A stretch of 64,000 nt of DNA from Loktanella sp. Alg231-35 (lineage in GTDB: Bacteria > Pseudomonadota > Alphaproteobacteria > Rhodobacterales > Rhodobacteraceae): the NCBI RefSeq assembly GCF_900143545.1, contig NZ_FREV01000008.1:85373-149372 (forward strand). Reading direction: 5' to 3'. The notes below the pieces were generated by a model that made no database searches, had not been told where the DNA came from, and worked only from the letters and a program-made list of their open reading frames with translations. This document shows positions 53,760-63,900 of the stretch, in pieces (position 1 is the stretch's first letter; each line of letters starts with the position of its first letter). Made by a program: the position numbers and the translations under genes.

Positions 53760-56642
53760 GTGGGGTACGGTTTGAACCAATCGAGAATAGCATCTGTATC
53801 GACACTTGATGCACAGCAGCTGCTTCGCATCGAAGCCGTGCATCGAGGTTATCTTTTTCAGCACCTCTATGCCGCTCAGTGCCTACTTTGTGTCGGAGCA
53901 CTTTCTGCGAACGCTGTTACTGTGGAGAGCGACGAAGATGTTGAGGTGCTTCTCGACGGAAAACATCTGTACGTTCAGGTCAAATATCGCAAAAGCAAGC
54001 TGGCATGGAGTGACATTGAGAGTGCTGTATCCCGCTTCGAAGAACTGCGTGGCGCTCATCAGACCGGTGAGCGGCCGAGTACGGCAGAATTTGTCATCGT
54101 CAGCAATGCACCTCCGAATGGCCCCCTTGCCAAACGGATATCTGGGGCAGATTGGCCAGCAGACGTGCATGTGGATTGGCCCGAAGGCTCAGAAGATGGG
54201 CGGACCCTCCCACCGCCGTCGGCGTCACTCATCGATGCCATTGAGGCTACACGCGCCTTGGCTCAATCTCTACCATTCGCCAAGCTCAACCCGGACACGC
54301 TTGTGTGGAAACTGGCCGGAATCATCATGTTGGCCGCCACTGGGGAGAACAGCGGTCTCAATCATATCTTCAGTGCCGAGGACTTGCCGGACCTATTCGA
54401 GCAATTGGTATTGCAGTTGCAGGACTTGCCAGCTCCGCCCGCGCACTACCGAATACAACAAGATGAGCCAGAGCTTCTTACGGAAGAGCGAGTCCGTCTG
54501 ATCGTTGGATATTCAGGCGCGGGCAAGACCTCCTGGCTGGCACAATCCGCACAGCATGCAGCGGGACGGCTAGTATATCTCGACGTTGCCGATCTTCCTG
54601 GAGCAGGCCTCGCCAGCGTGGTGGCGAGGGAAGTTGCAGGCCGCCTTTTTTCAGAGGGACAACAATTAGGTCAGATCCTTCTTCCAGGTGCATCAGGACG
54701 AGAAATGCTACAAATCCTGTCACGCCGCATCGCCGAAAGCGGCGAGATCGTAACTGTTGCGTTAGACAATGCACATTGTCTTTCAGGTGATGATCTCATC
54801 GGTGTTGTGCAGGCGGCCTCCGAAGTTCAGTTTATCCTCCTTTGCCGTCCTGAGGGCGAAATTAGCGCCCTTGAGTCCCTGTTGGGCGCAAGCCGCGAAA
54901 GCTTGGCGGGCTGGGCATCTGATACAGTTGCGGCAGCGGCCCTGGATGCCGGTTGCAAAGCAGACGCAGCTGATTGTCAGCGGTTAATCGATCTCACTGG
55001 TGGTCTTCCACTTTACGTACTCAACGCCTTGGTGATTACTAAAGCGGACTATGATGGACGCTTGAGGAAATTCTGCAAGGATCTTGCGGCGTCAGCTCAA
55101 ACCCGGGAGATCTCCCAGGAGGTTATTCTTGGGCGCGTTTTTGATGGACTTCCAACTGTTACAGCGAAGGTGGCGGAGCTTTTCAGCCTTTGCGACGCAC
55201 CGATCACGCGTGAAGAGGCAGCCGTATATGTCGCCGCAGCGGGAGGACCAGACAAAGCCAATTTCGTAGCAGCGCTTCGTCATCTATTTGGGCTGGGGCT
55301 GTTGCAGATTTTCGTTGATGACAAAGTCAAAATTCATGATGCTGCACGAGTGGTTGGCAAGGGGCGCCTTGTCCTCGAGGGCGCAGAGCCGCTGAAAAGG
55401 TATCGATTGGCCCTGAGAGCCATTGTCCAGGCCAGTCTTCTAAAAGACTGGAGTCCGGCCAAGCTATCTCTTTTTCTGCGGCTTAGCGGAGACGTAGGCC
55501 GCTTGGACGTGCTCGTTGAAATGGCAACGGACGAGTTGTTTCATGAAATGGGTGTATGGCCCGAGATCGAAGCTTTTCTTGAGCAAGGAGTTCAAGACGA
55601 AACCATCCCGCCGGAGCAGCGAATCATGGCGCTTGATGGTCTGGCCTTCGCACATCTGAAGTCTGGCTCAGATCGCGCCGTGGCCTGGTTGGATCAAATG
55701 GACCAACTAATTGAGACACATGATTTAGGGGCGGAAGAAATCCTTCGCGTCGGAATGAAGCGGATGATTTATCTCGCCCAAAACGGTGATCGGAAAGGTT
55801 CTGAGCAATTGATCGAAAGTCTGGGCAAAGCTGTCAAGGACGCCTCTCCCGGTCATCGACGGGTATACACGTATAACGTTGCCACTGCGGAGTTGGCATT
55901 TGGTGACAGCGCTGCGGCAGTCAGGCGAATACATCCCCTCATTAAGGAGTACTATGCACTGCTTGGTCTGTCCCCACAGCAGGTTATGGGACGAAATGCG
56001 CCGGAACTTAAGCTTCTAGTGAAACAGAAACCGTTTCCGACTGACGATATCAAGCATTTGGCTGACTCTCTAGACGTGTTGGCGAAGGCATCAGACGCAG
56101 AAGGAGAGTTTTCACCCTTGGCTCGTGTCCATGCGTTGAAATTCTACGATTTGGCTCGGGCGCCCGAGTCCATGTTCCGAGTTGGTCAAGATCTTGTTGA
56201 TCAGTTTATCGGGCGCAATGACTTCGACGGCGCCTTGAACATAATGGAGAGTATTCTTCTGCCTCAACTTCAGCAACTGAAGCTTGCGGAGTATCTCATC
56301 CCCGTTCGCTCGCAACACGCCGTTGTTCTTGCATATTGCGGAAGGTTTAGCGAAGCCGAAGCTGAGATGGAGCGACTGCGGCCTTATGAAGCCGGCCTTG
56401 CTGATCTCGGTAGAAGCGAACTGAATAACCAAAGAGAATTGATAGCACAGATCGGAAAGTATGGCCCTCCTCCGAAATGGGTTCCGGAATTCGGTTTGCT
56501 GGATACTCTTGCCCAACGTATGCAGGGACAGAAGCAAATCGATGCTTACCGTCCAGAAGCTTCTGCTGCAAAAAAAGTAGGACGCAATCAGCCGTGCCCA
56601 TGCGGCTCGGGTAGGAAGTACAAAAAATGCCATGGGCGCTGA
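53760..56642 (+). CDS. Nuclease-STAND NTPase-SEC-C defence-like protein
   Basis: 960 residues; the GTG at 53760 is used, though a TTG at 53772 is possible. Residues 25-140: GYLFQHLYAAQCLL, VESDEDVEV and YVQVKYR (Q73-V-K75), a PD-(D/E)xK nuclease pattern as in DUF4297/Cap4-type effectors. Residues 245-560: NTPase with P-loop VGYSGAGKTS (249-258) and a Walker B-like TVALDNAH (D336), then a winged-helix-like region, as in STAND proteins. Residues 570-920: helical repeats resembling TPRs. The last 20 residues are a textbook SEC-C zinc motif (PCPCGSGRKYKKCHG). By analogy with Avs/STAND immunity the C-terminal half would sense and the N-terminus would cut DNA. Shorter than typical Avs proteins. Confidence 0.8.
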   Translation: MGYGLNQSRIASVSTLDAQQLLRIEAVHRGYLFQHLYAAQCLLCVGALSANAVTVESDEDVEVLLDGKHLYVQVKYRKSKLAWSDIESAVSRFEELRGAHQTGERPSTAEFVIVSNAPPNGPLAKRISGADWPADVHVDWPEGSEDGRTLPPPSASLIDAIEATRALAQSLPFAKLNPDTLVWKLAGIIMLAATGENSGLNHIFSAEDLPDLFEQLVLQLQDLPAPPAHYRIQQDEPELLTEERVRLIVGYSGAGKTSWLAQSAQHAAGRLVYLDVADLPGAGLASVVAREVAGRLFSEGQQLGQILLPGASGREMLQILSRRIAESGEIVTVALDNAHCLSGDDLIGVVQAASEVQFILLCRPEGEISALESLLGASRESLAGWASDTVAAAALDAGCKADAADCQRLIDLTGGLPLYVLNALVITKADYDGRLRKFCKDLAASAQTREISQEVILGRVFDGLPTVTAKVAELFSLCDAPITREEAAVYVAAAGGPDKANFVAALRHLFGLGLLQIFVDDKVKIHDAARVVGKGRLVLEGAEPLKRYRLALRAIVQASLLKDWSPAKLSLFLRLSGDVGRLDVLVEMATDELFHEMGVWPEIEAFLEQGVQDETIPPEQRIMALDGLAFAHLKSGSDRAVAWLDQMDQLIETHDLGAEEILRVGMKRMIYLAQNGDRKGSEQLIESLGKAVKDASPGHRRVYTYNVATAELAFGDSAAAVRRIHPLIKEYYALLGLSPQQVMGRNAPELKLLVKQKPFPTDDIKHLADSLDVLAKASDAEGEFSPLARVHALKFYDLARAPESMFRVGQDLVDQFIGRNDFDGALNIMESILLPQLQQLKLAEYLIPVRSQHAVVLAYCGRFSEAEAEMERLRPYEAGLADLGRSELNNQRELIAQIGKYGPPPKWVPEFGLLDTLAQRMQGQKQIDAYRPEASAAKKVGRNQPCPCGSGRKYKKCHGR

Positions 56643-56722
56643 TTAAACCTACAATGAAAGACATTTTTCGTTTTGGCGAAGAGATTCAGCCTTAGGCAAG
56701 TGCTGGCGCACCTGAGCTTTGG

Positions 56723-57610
56723 TCAGAGTATTTCCAAAGGTGAAAATTGTACTAGCGCTTCGGTTACACCAAGCTTTGAAAAGCGCGACTTCATTTCGGG
56801 CAGATTGTTGTAATAGCTAATTGTCCAACGGGTTGAAGGATTGGTGCAGGTTACAATTTTCTCAAAATACTGTGCATCAACGTCCGCGAGTGAATGGCCA
56901 AGTACCCAAATTTCAGAGATATTTCGCAACCCAGAAAAAAATGCCCGGTTGCTCTCAATGATTTTTGCTGTCGGCTTGAAGGTCGCGGCAAAATAATCGT
57001 CGATTAGCTGGTATCCACCAGCCACACGGGTATCTGTATCTTCATCAATCTGTCCCGAGAGCAGTTCATTAGATTGTCGCTCCCAACCGTGCCCTAGTAC
57101 GACTTGCTTGTCAGGGCTGCCAGAACTGCCGTGGATATGCAGTATATTGGCGTCGGGCACTCCGTAAAGTATCTGCAGAGTTGACGTATAGTTGAAGTTC
57201 AGAAAGCGCGCGCCGGGGTCGATGCAGTGCACCAATGGCACAGTGCGCGGTGCGGGTATTGGGAGGCCGCGTATCCATTCAGCGAAGCGCATTCGCATCT
57301 TTGTTGCAAGACCTTCGACGATCTGCTCGATCTCGTACTCGAAATTGTGATGGTCCGCGTCACTCCAATCATCGGCGCCATAAGAGACCAGGAAGTTTGT
57401 TGCATAATCAATGACCTGATCAGAGTCGAATGATGCTAGGCGATCTTCGAACTCATTCCAGAAGTCTTTGTCAAAGAAGAGATATTCGTCAATAAGACGA
57501 TGCACATCCGGGTCTTCAGCTTCTAAATATCGACCAAAATCGCTATACCGTGAAGGTATCCCATGATGAAGGTCGAAGCCATTTCCAATAATGATGAGCC
57601 GGTGGGTCAT
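56723..57610 (-). CDS. AbiH family abortive-infection protein
   Basis: 295 residues from the ATG at 57610. MTHRLIIIGNGFDLHHGIPSRYSDF is the AbiH N-terminal hallmark; ARFLNFNYTSTLQILYG, ILHIHGSSG and a late EIWVLGHSLADVDAQYF are further conserved blocks. AbiH causes phage abortive infection in lactococci; the mechanism is unknown. Last gene of a four-gene leftward operon; its start overlaps the upstream stop by 4 bp. Converges with the STAND gene. Confidence 0.88.
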   Translation of the reverse strand: MTHRLIIIGNGFDLHHGIPSRYSDFGRYLEAEDPDVHRLIDEYLFFDKDFWNEFEDRLASFDSDQVIDYATNFLVSYGADDWSDADHHNFEYEIEQIVEGLATKMRMRFAEWIRGLPIPAPRTVPLVHCIDPGARFLNFNYTSTLQILYGVPDANILHIHGSSGSPDKQVVLGHGWERQSNELLSGQIDEDTDTRVAGGYQLIDDYFAATFKPTAKIIESNRAFFSGLRNISEIWVLGHSLADVDAQYFEKIVTCTNPSTRWTISYYNNLPEMKSRFSKLGVTEALVQFSPLEIL

Positions 57611-58665
57611 GACTTCTGGGCTCGCCTGTGCAGTGCGGTTACATCCCCTATCCAATCGTCTAATGCCGCCACGACGATCTGACAAAGCCGCGCAAATTCT
57701 CGGATTTCGCTCCCCAGCAACTCTACGGTTTCACCTAACCGCGCATTTCGCGCGTTCTCGGCAAATTTTGCGTCAACCACACCGAGATTGTGCCCGATGA
57801 CGTGCCTTTTCTGGATGTTGAGTTCGAGCGCTTCCTGCTCCGCATCCGATAGTCCGTTGAACGGGTCGATGTTGAACTCTGCATAGCGTTTCTGAGCCTT
57901 TTCAACATTTTGAAAGTCGTTTCGGATGGCCTTGGTGGGAGCCGCACGGCTGGGGTCCAGAGAGACTTTGTGCGCATAAACCACCTTCTGAGCAGCTTCG
58001 AACGCGGTCAGAACGTCTTCGTGCGCGTTTCCCAGAAGGCGGTAGGCAAGTTCAGCTTGCTCTTCTCCCAGCCCTTCAGCAATCGAGACTTGCCGCCCAA
58101 CCAACTCAACCTCTCGCGAGAAGTGCAGTGAAACGTTCGGGGCACCACAATCGGGACAGTAAAGGGCAATCGCGTAGACACCGTAGTCGCGACCGCAGCA
58201 ATCGCAGACTAAGAGACGCATGAGATCGCGTCTTCCAAATTGCGGCCTCGGGCGGCGGGTATGCGAGCCCGGTTTGTAAGTGATGCCGCCTCGGCTCTTT
58301 CTCGCAACTCCCTTGAGCATATCTGAGACGGCGTCTTGGGCATCTTGCATGGCAGCATGCTTGACGATCTTGATTGCAGCTTCCTTGTCCTTCGGATGCG
58401 TGAATTCGTCATGGTCACCGACGATGCCACTGTAAGGGCAGATTGTTCTTGAGCTGCCGGGTTGCTGCTTCATTCGCCTGTACTTGGACTCCGCGATTGA
58501 GATTTCGGTCACTCGTTCCCCAAGGACGAAGTGTCTAGGATGGGCCTCCTCATTGGGTGAGTAGCGATATACCCGGCCCTCAGGTGTTTGCGGCAGCGGA
58601 ACGGATAGCTGCATCTTCGACCGAGTGCCGCCGGTCTGAAATCTCTTGAGGTTCTTCATCTTCAT
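57607..58665 (-). CDS. Zinc-ribbon protein with a HEPN-like motif
   Basis: 352 residues, family not recognised. A Cys4 zinc ribbon is visible: VCDCCG ... YCPDCG near residues 170-190, with another possible metal site at ICPYSG and H-E-F-TH near 75-90. The C-terminal 140 residues are helical and contain R287-HVIG-H292 followed by NLGVVD; R-x4-H then N-x-G-x-VD is the style of HEPN-domain RNases. If real, it would be an RNase-type toxin or sensor paired with AbiH. Overlaps both neighbours by 4 bp. Confidence 0.65.
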   Translation of the reverse strand: MKMKNLKRFQTGGTRSKMQLSVPLPQTPEGRVYRYSPNEEAHPRHFVLGERVTEISIAESKYRRMKQQPGSSRTICPYSGIVGDHDEFTHPKDKEAAIKIVKHAAMQDAQDAVSDMLKGVARKSRGGITYKPGSHTRRPRPQFGRRDLMRLLVCDCCGRDYGVYAIALYCPDCGAPNVSLHFSREVELVGRQVSIAEGLGEEQAELAYRLLGNAHEDVLTAFEAAQKVVYAHKVSLDPSRAAPTKAIRNDFQNVEKAQKRYAEFNIDPFNGLSDAEQEALELNIQKRHVIGHNLGVVDAKFAENARNARLGETVELLGSEIREFARLCQIVVAALDDWIGDVTALHRRAQKS

Positions 58666-58907
58666 CGGGCGGCTCCTCCAGCTTTCACTTGATAGCGCTT
58701 CGACAGCTTCTCATTCACGAGATTGGACAGCGCGACTTTCGCTTCAGCATCACCCCTGTACCAATCGAGCCGACGCCGACCGTGAGTTCCACGCCGACCC
58801 CACTGTCTTTCGACGCCAATCTCTCCAAATAGACTCTCTGTTAGCTGAACGCAGTAAAACCTATCCATATTCGCGTCCGAGTCCACGCGGGTCATATCAA
58901 TCCTCAT
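58662..58907 (-). CDS. WGR-domain protein
   Basis: 81 residues, essentially one WGR domain: RFYCVQLTESLFGEIGVERQWGRRGTHGRRRLDWY. WGR domains (named from this Trp-Gly-Arg) bind nucleic acid in PARPs and bacterial regulators. A free-standing WGR in an operon with AbiH suggests DNA- or RNA-end sensing. Its end overlaps the zinc-ribbon gene and its start lies within the end of the WYL gene. Confidence 0.85.
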   Translation of the reverse strand: MRIDMTRVDSDANMDRFYCVQLTESLFGEIGVERQWGRRGTHGRRRLDWYRGDAEAKVALSNLVNEKLSKRYQVKAGGAAR

Positions 58908-59715
58908 CTATCTCCTCCTCAGACATAGCCACGTACGCGCAACCAACACACTCAAGTCGCGGGTTCTCTTGATCGAGCCCCCAACGACGCTTTGTGTAGA
59001 ATTCGAGCGGCTTGCGAACGCGGATTTCGAGGAATTCGTCTTCAAATCCGAACTCGATCCGAACGACCCGCATTTGGTCTTGCGTCAGGTCGCGATGGGG
59101 GCTCAGCCTCAGTACGGCCCAGGTAAACCAATCATCGTCCTTCGGGACTTCTTCAGCAACACGGCGCTCTTCGAAAGACCGAGTTGGATCGATGCGAGAT
59201 GGAATAAAGTCGCGAAAGCCTTGACGGGTATAGCACCAGGCGCGCAGATGGAGGCGCACCCCGTCTGAGGCGAAGCGTAATGGCGCAATCCAACGGGTCT
59301 CCGGCTCTGGGTCGCGCATCGATTGGTAGACGATCTTGATCGCCTCCCCAGCGAGCAGAGCGCGATAGAGCGGCCTGAAGACACGTACGTTCTGAGTGCG
59401 CTGAAGGTCGGGCAAGACATCGTAGAAGGCGCGTTTCTTTCCGCTGAGCAGCTCCTCGAGCTCGTCAGTTGTGGCCCGCCCCGTCAGCCGTGTGAAGCGC
59501 TCCGTCGTGTGGTACTTTTTCGAGGAGGCGTCATATTTGAGTGCGTTGGTTTCTGAAGCGTGCAGATAGGTCTTGAAATCCAGAGCGGCCTGAGGGTTCG
59601 AGATCCCGAAGCGCTCTATCAACGATCCGCGCGTCGCCGCACCGTCCCAGAAGAGCAGGCGGTCGAGGTATTCTAGTCGCTGTTTTTGGGCATGTTTTAG
59701 ATCGTCAAAGGCCAT
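58897..59715 (-). CDS. WYL-domain transcriptional regulator (CapW/BrxR-like)
   Basis: 272 residues. Winged helix at the N-terminus (RLEYLDRLLFWDGAATRGSLIERFGISNPQAALDFKTYL), WYL domain in the middle (AIKIVYQSMRDPEPETRWIAPLRFASDGVRLHLRAWCYTRQGFRDFIPSRI) and a C-terminal WCX-like part. This layout is that of CapW/BrxR, which repress defence operons and respond to nucleic-acid signals. First gene of the WYL-WGR-zinc ribbon-AbiH operon and divergent from sbcD; it probably controls its own promoter and perhaps that of sbcD. Confidence 0.88.
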   Translation of the reverse strand: MAFDDLKHAQKQRLEYLDRLLFWDGAATRGSLIERFGISNPQAALDFKTYLHASETNALKYDASSKKYHTTERFTRLTGRATTDELEELLSGKKRAFYDVLPDLQRTQNVRVFRPLYRALLAGEAIKIVYQSMRDPEPETRWIAPLRFASDGVRLHLRAWCYTRQGFRDFIPSRIDPTRSFEERRVAEEVPKDDDWFTWAVLRLSPHRDLTQDQMRVVRIEFGFEDEFLEIRVRKPLEFYTKRRWGLDQENPRLECVGCAYVAMSEEEIDED

Positions 59716-59729
59716 TACTAGAATCTATC

Positions 59730-59759
59730 TTGACTCTGTGGTTTTGTCCATATTAAAAT
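59730..59759 (+). promoter_or_regulatory. Candidate sbcD promoter
   Basis: TTGACT (59730-59735) and TAAAAT (59754-59759), 18-bp spacer, 28 bp before the ATG. Overlaps the divergent promoter, so the two may exclude each other. Confidence 0.5.
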
Positions 59760-59785
59760 TATACGTATAAAAAATAACGGTGCAA
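59758..59785 (-). promoter_or_regulatory. Promoter of the WYL-AbiH operon with overlapping palindrome
   Basis: On the minus strand: TTGCAC (59785-59780), 16-bp spacer, TATAAT (59763-59758), a near-consensus sigma-70 promoter. A perfect 12-bp palindrome TTATACGTATAA (59759-59770) covers the -10, a likely operator for WYL autorepression. Confidence 0.6.
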
Positions 59786-59787
59786 AC

Positions 59788-60933
59788 ATGAGAGTTCTCC
59801 ATACAGCAGACTGGCATCTGGGAAAGACCTTGCGGGGCGTCTCACTTCACGAGGATCACGCACATGTTCTCGACCAGGTGTTCAAGGCCGTCGTGGACGA
59901 GGGCATCGAGGTTCTGCTTATCGCTGGCGATGTCTACGACAAAGCGTCCCCATCCGAAGCCGCAATGAAGCTCTATAGTGATTTCCTAGAGCGCGTTCAC
60001 GAACAGACTGATGCGGCCATCGTTGTCATCGCGGGTAACCACGACTCCGGCCAACGTCTTGGGACCGCGTCCAAGCTTTTCGATCGCCGACGTATTCTGG
60101 TCCGTGGCCCGATCGAGCGAGATGAGACGCCGCTGGTCCTAGAGGATGAACATGGCAAGATCGCGATCTCGGCGCTTCCCTACGGAGAGATCTATGCCGC
60201 CCGTCGCGCCTTTGAGGCAGAAGACATCCGGTCGCCGGAGGACGTTCTCCGGGCGCAGATCGAGGCCGCAAGGACGCGCGTGCCAGATGATGCTCGCTGG
60301 ATCGTCGTGGCCCATGCCTTCGTAACAAACTGCCAACCGACGGAGACTGAGAGGCGGCTGTCGGTCGGTACGGTGGAGACCGTGTCGGCAGCGATTTTTG
60401 AAGATGCGAACTACGTTGCGCTCGGCCACCTTCACCGTCCGCAAACCGCGGGTGGGAACACGATCCGATACAGCGGCTCTCCTTTGGCCTTCGGGTTCGA
60501 TGAAGCGGGCACGACGAAATCGATGACAGTCTTTGACCTTGACGGGCAGGGGCAGGTGATCAATCTGAAAACGGTGGACTTCGAGCCTTTGAGACATGTC
60601 CGTGAGGTCAAGGGGCTTCTGGAGGATCTCGTTTCTGAGGCGAAGGCTAATCCGAGCGAAGACTACATCCGGGCGATTCTTCGGGACGACGGGGCCTTAA
60701 TCGAGCCGGCCGCTCAGCTGCGGCCACACTATCCGAACATTCTGCAGACCTTGCGAGAGAAAAAGCAGGACCTCGTAATGAGTAGCGCCGGCCGGGCGCA
60801 GTCAAGGCTCGACGATCCCGTCGGCGTCATCGGTGAATTCCTGACCTATGTCCGCGGCGAAGGCGCAACGGAACATGAGGAGGGCGTCGTAAAGAGTGTG
60901 CTCGACCGCCCGGTGCTGGAGGACGCGAAATGA
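59788..60933 (+). CDS. sbcD: Exonuclease subunit SbcD (Mre11-like)
   Basis: 381 residues with the metallophosphoesterase motifs in order: HTADWHLGKTL (D8, H10), AGDVYDKASPSE, VIAGNHDSG and a late YVALGHLHRPQ. With SbcC it forms the SbcCD/Mre11-Rad50 nuclease that cuts hairpins and DNA ends. The stop overlaps the sbcC start by 4 bp. Confidence 0.95.
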   Translation: MRVLHTADWHLGKTLRGVSLHEDHAHVLDQVFKAVVDEGIEVLLIAGDVYDKASPSEAAMKLYSDFLERVHEQTDAAIVVIAGNHDSGQRLGTASKLFDRRRILVRGPIERDETPLVLEDEHGKIAISALPYGEIYAARRAFEAEDIRSPEDVLRAQIEAARTRVPDDARWIVVAHAFVTNCQPTETERRLSVGTVETVSAAIFEDANYVALGHLHRPQTAGGNTIRYSGSPLAFGFDEAGTTKSMTVFDLDGQGQVINLKTVDFEPLRHVREVKGLLEDLVSEAKANPSEDYIRAILRDDGALIEPAAQLRPHYPNILQTLREKKQDLVMSSAGRAQSRLDDPVGVIGEFLTYVRGEGATEHEEGVVKSVLDRPVLEDAK

Positions 60934-63900
60934 GGCCAATCCGACTGACGATGACAGCGTTCGGCCCATATGCCGGAACCGAGGTCGTTGAATTCACGGC
61001 GGCGCTCGATGCCGGGATCTTTGGCATTTACGGCGAAACCGGCGCGGGAAAGACCACGATCTTCGATGGTATCTCCTTCGCCCTGTTTGGACAGTCCTCC
61101 GGGGCAGAGCGCAGCGCAGAGGACATGATTTGCCATCACGCACACGCAACCGATATCACCAAGGTCGAACTCGTCTTCGATCTCGGCAACGAACGATATG
61201 TCGTTCAACGCGTTCCCAAGCAGCAGCGCGCGGCGCTACGTGGATCAGGCACCACGACCGAACCGCACCAGGCTTACCTTTTTCGGGCGACCGGCATGCC
61301 TTTGGCTGAAATTGCAGGCGATAATCTCGGTGACGTCGTGGCCGAGAAACAGGTCAACAAGGTCGATCCCGAGATAGAGGCGCTTCTGGGCTACAATGCT
61401 GCCCAGTTCCGTCAGATCGTGCTGTTGCCCCAGGGCGACTTCCGCAAAATCCTGACCGCGCCAAGCGATGAGCGCTCCCCGATCCTGAAACGCCTGTTCG
61501 ACGTCCAGATGTACGAACGCTTTGCGGATCGCATCAAACGCGATGCCGCCGACCTCTACCGTCAAATCAATGATGACCGCGTCCGGCGCGACACGCATCT
61601 GGGTAATCTGAGCGAAGAACAACTGGCCGACGAGATTGGTTCGATGGGCGAAGAGGTCTCTTCACTCGAGACTACCGTGAAAGCAGAGACCGAAACGCTG
61701 GTGCAATGTCAGAAGGCTTTGTCTGCTGGAGAGGGTCTGGCAGAAAAGTTCGAAGCGAGGGGAGCGGCTGAGACAGAGAAGGCAACGCTCGAGTCTGCAA
61801 GTGAGGTGGTTGAGGAGACCAAGTCCCGTCTTGCAAAGGCGCGTGCGGCCCAAATTGTTCTGGTCGCTGAGTCTGCGATGCGAGCTGCGGGCGAGGAGGC
61901 CGGTGCCGCTCAGACCCGTCACGCTACAGCTAAGGTAAGTTTGTCTTCTGCTCAATCGGCCCTGAGCGTGGCCCAAGAAGCGCTCAATCGGACGGAGCAG
62001 CAGAAGGATAATCGCGACGCTGCCCATGCAAAGGTGCTGGAATTGGAGCGTTTCGAAAAGACGCTTGGCCAATCCCGCACCCTCCTAGCGGATCTCGAGG
62101 CGGCGAAACTGGCGACGAAGTCGGCGGTTGAGAAGCAGGCGACGGCAGAACGCAACCGAACGAACGCCGAGCAAACACTCACGACGCTCCGCAACCTCCA
62201 GAAAGAGCAGCCGGCGCACGTGCGCACCCTTCAAGAGGCAGGCAATGTTCTGGCGGCGGTGGAACGTGAGGCCGAGGCTTTAGGTCGTTATGAAACGGCC
62301 AAGTCCAGGCGCGGTCTGCAGGCAGGTGAAGTCGACCGCTTGCAGACCGAGTATGAAAGGCGGAGTGCCCATCTCGAAGTCTGCAAGACCGCCCTGGAAC
62401 GCGCGGAACAGGATTTGACCGAGATACAGGCGCTCCACGTGGCGAGGAAACTTCTTCCCGCAGAGCCCTGTCCGGCTTGTGGATCGCTTGACCACCCCAA
62501 TCCAGCGATCGGCGATCCCGAGCGCCGCGGTCGCCATGACCAGTTCGAGCAGGCGTCGCGGGAGCTTCGTAGCGCCGAACGCGATGAGATCGAAGCGAAG
62601 ACCGCACTGGCTGCGGCGAGGTCATCTCTGACCGAAAGGCAGACCGAACTTGATGCCCTCGACCGTCCGGAACGGGATCGGCAGAGCCTCGATCCGGTTC
62701 TGGCAGAAGCACGTGACCGGAGGATTGCACTGGAAGCGGACGCCCGATTTGTCGATCTCGAAAGCAAGATCGCCACGGCCGAAACGGCCGCCGGGGAGAC
62801 AACTTCCCATTATGAGCACGCGCGCCAGGAGGTTTCTGAGGCCAGAGACGCGGAGACACGCGCGCAGACTTCCTACGACACCCTTCTGCGAGATGTGCCC
62901 GAGAATTGGCGGCAAGGCGGTGCCTTGGCCTCAGCCCTGTCAGCCGCTGTTTCTGCGCAAGGCGAACTCGTCGCTGCCCACGAGACGGCGATAAACGGTG
63001 AAAAGGCGGCCGCTGTCGCCCTTAGTGCCGCAGAGCAAGGTGAGATGAGTGCTGTCGCAGATGTCGACCGAACAGCCCAAGCATTTACAAACGCCCAGGC
63101 GGAGTTCACCGAGAGGCTTGGAACGGCGGGGCTGGATGAGGCCGGGTTAAAAGTTGCAAAGGCTGACGTCGCGCAGTCCGACGCGCTCGAGGAACAGATC
63201 AACTCATTCAACGAGCGCGTTGCTGCCAACAAGGCCCAACTCGAACGACTGGCGAACGAAATCGGTGATCGAAGCCCTCCAGATGTCGAGGCGTTGACGG
63301 CTGCTAAAGAATCCGCACAGTCGAAGCTGGAAACCAGTCAGCAGACTCACACTCGCTTGCAGCGCGACTTGGAAGCAAAGCTCGAAACGCAACGAAAAGT
63401 CGAAGCGCTTTCCGCCCGTATCACTACCCTCGAGGCGGAGTACGGTCCGGTTGGCGGCCTGGCAGACCTGGTCAACGGCAATAATGAGCGGAAGGTTCGG
63501 CTCCCGGACTTTGCAATTGCCGCGATGTTCGATGAGGTTCTCGTCGCCGCCAATCAACGGCTCGCTCCCATGACGGGCGGACGTTACCAGCTCCTCCGCC
63601 CGGAAGATGCTGTTGGAGGGCGACAGAAACGTGGGTTGGATATCGCCGTCTTCGACGCCAACACCGAGAAGTCGCGACCCACAAAGACGCTGTCCGGCGG
63701 CGAGGGATTTCAGGCCTCGCTTGCCCTTGCCCTGGGTCTCTCCGATGTCGTTCAGCAGAACAGTGGTGGAATCAAGCTCGATGCGATTTTCATCGATGAG
63801 GGCTTCGGCACCTTGGACGAAGACACTCTGAACACCGCGCTTGAGACGCTTTACGAACTGACCAACGACAAGCGGTCGGTGGGGCTGATCTCCCATACCG

